Below, in pieces: positions 31,954-32,035 of a stretch of DNA of 32,035 bases (positions are counted from its first letter, which is position 1; every line of letters begins with the position of its first letter). A program made the translations under genes and the position numbers. This stretch comes from Gordonia desulfuricans NBRC 100010 (lineage in GTDB: Bacteria; Actinomycetota; Actinomycetes; Mycobacteriales; Mycobacteriaceae): positions 1 through 32,035 of the forward strand of contig NZ_BCNF01000016.1 of assembly GCF_001485495.1 (NCBI RefSeq), read 5' to 3'. The notes beneath the pieces were generated by a model that worked only from the letters and a program-made list of their open reading frames with translations, was not told where the DNA came from and ran no database searches.

Positions 31954-32035
31954 TGGTTGAGCCGATGAGGGGCGGAGCGACGACACCATGAACACACAAT
32001 CTCAATCAGCCACCGCCAGTTGGTGGTTGAGCCGA
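31954..32035. repeat. Interspersed repeat with two TGGTTGAGCCGA copies
   Basis: The 12-mer TGGTTGAGCCGA occurs at 31954-31965 and 32024-32035, 70 bp apart, the second at the window edge. The first is followed by GATGAGGGGCGGAGCGACGA, which resembles interspersed intergenic repeats I associate with Gordonia-like genomes. The family cannot be confirmed from one window. Confidence 0.4.

Overview
The window is high-GC DNA from an actinobacterium, most likely Mycobacteriales and probably a Gordonia/Williamsia-type genus. The grounds are a DUF222/HNH (13E12-type) gene, a mycofactocin-type short-chain dehydrogenase, PucR and DHA2 MFS genes, many GTG starts, and repeated leaderless start signals (a TAnnnT box 6-7 nt before the start codon with no Shine-Dalgarno). 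No rRNA, tRNA, CRISPR array or complete mobile element was seen.

Layout. 1-3.1 kb: DUF222/HNH nuclease (-), a conserved hypothetical with a 3' frameshift (+), a nitroreductase-like protein (+). 3.1-5.9 kb: FAD-linked oxidase (-) divergent from a GAF/LuxR regulator (+). 5.9-6.8 kb: ArsR-SRPBCC pair with its own operator. 6.9-9.6 kb: acyl-CoA ligase and mycofactocin-type SDR. 9.65-10 kb: DUF1801 protein. 10-14.5 kb (-): methylmalonate-semialdehyde dehydrogenase, class III aminotransferase and ammonium transporter, divergent from a PucR regulator (14.6-16.3 kb, +). 16.2-19.5 kb (-): overlapping permease (NCS2), 2-oxoglutarate/Fe(II) oxygenase and alpha/beta hydrolase genes, divergent from an XRE-cupin regulator. 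20.2-21 kb: a 6 x 21-bp tandem array and a small secreted protein. 21-23.9 kb: acyl-ACP thioesterase, TetR, thiolase. 24-26.3 kb: TetR and DHA2 MFS exporter, divergent around two operators. 26.3-26.6 kb: GNAT acetyltransferase. 26.7-31.6 kb: a DUF4429/HIRAN protein divergent from two tandem paralogous PH-like/SHOCT proteins. 31.7 kb to end: a degenerate IS110-type transposase start and an interspersed repeat.

How genes may work together. The 10-20 kb segment reads as two nitrogen-compound catabolic units, each with its own divergent regulator. One imports and oxidises a ring compound, probably a nucleobase (permease, IPNS-like oxygenase, hydrolase). The other disposes of a beta-amino acid through a semialdehyde to acyl-CoA (aminotransferase, MmsA) next to an ammonium channel. 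This linkage is inference.

The most novel items are: (1) two dispersed 44-bp perfect palindromes, 11.3 kb apart, with identical 22-bp cores and fully compensated arm differences; (2) the HIRAN/DUF4429 plus tandem PH-SHOCT locus, an uncharacterised candidate system beside mobile-element debris; (3) the 21-bp array between convergent genes; and (4) the recurrent leaderless promoter geometry.
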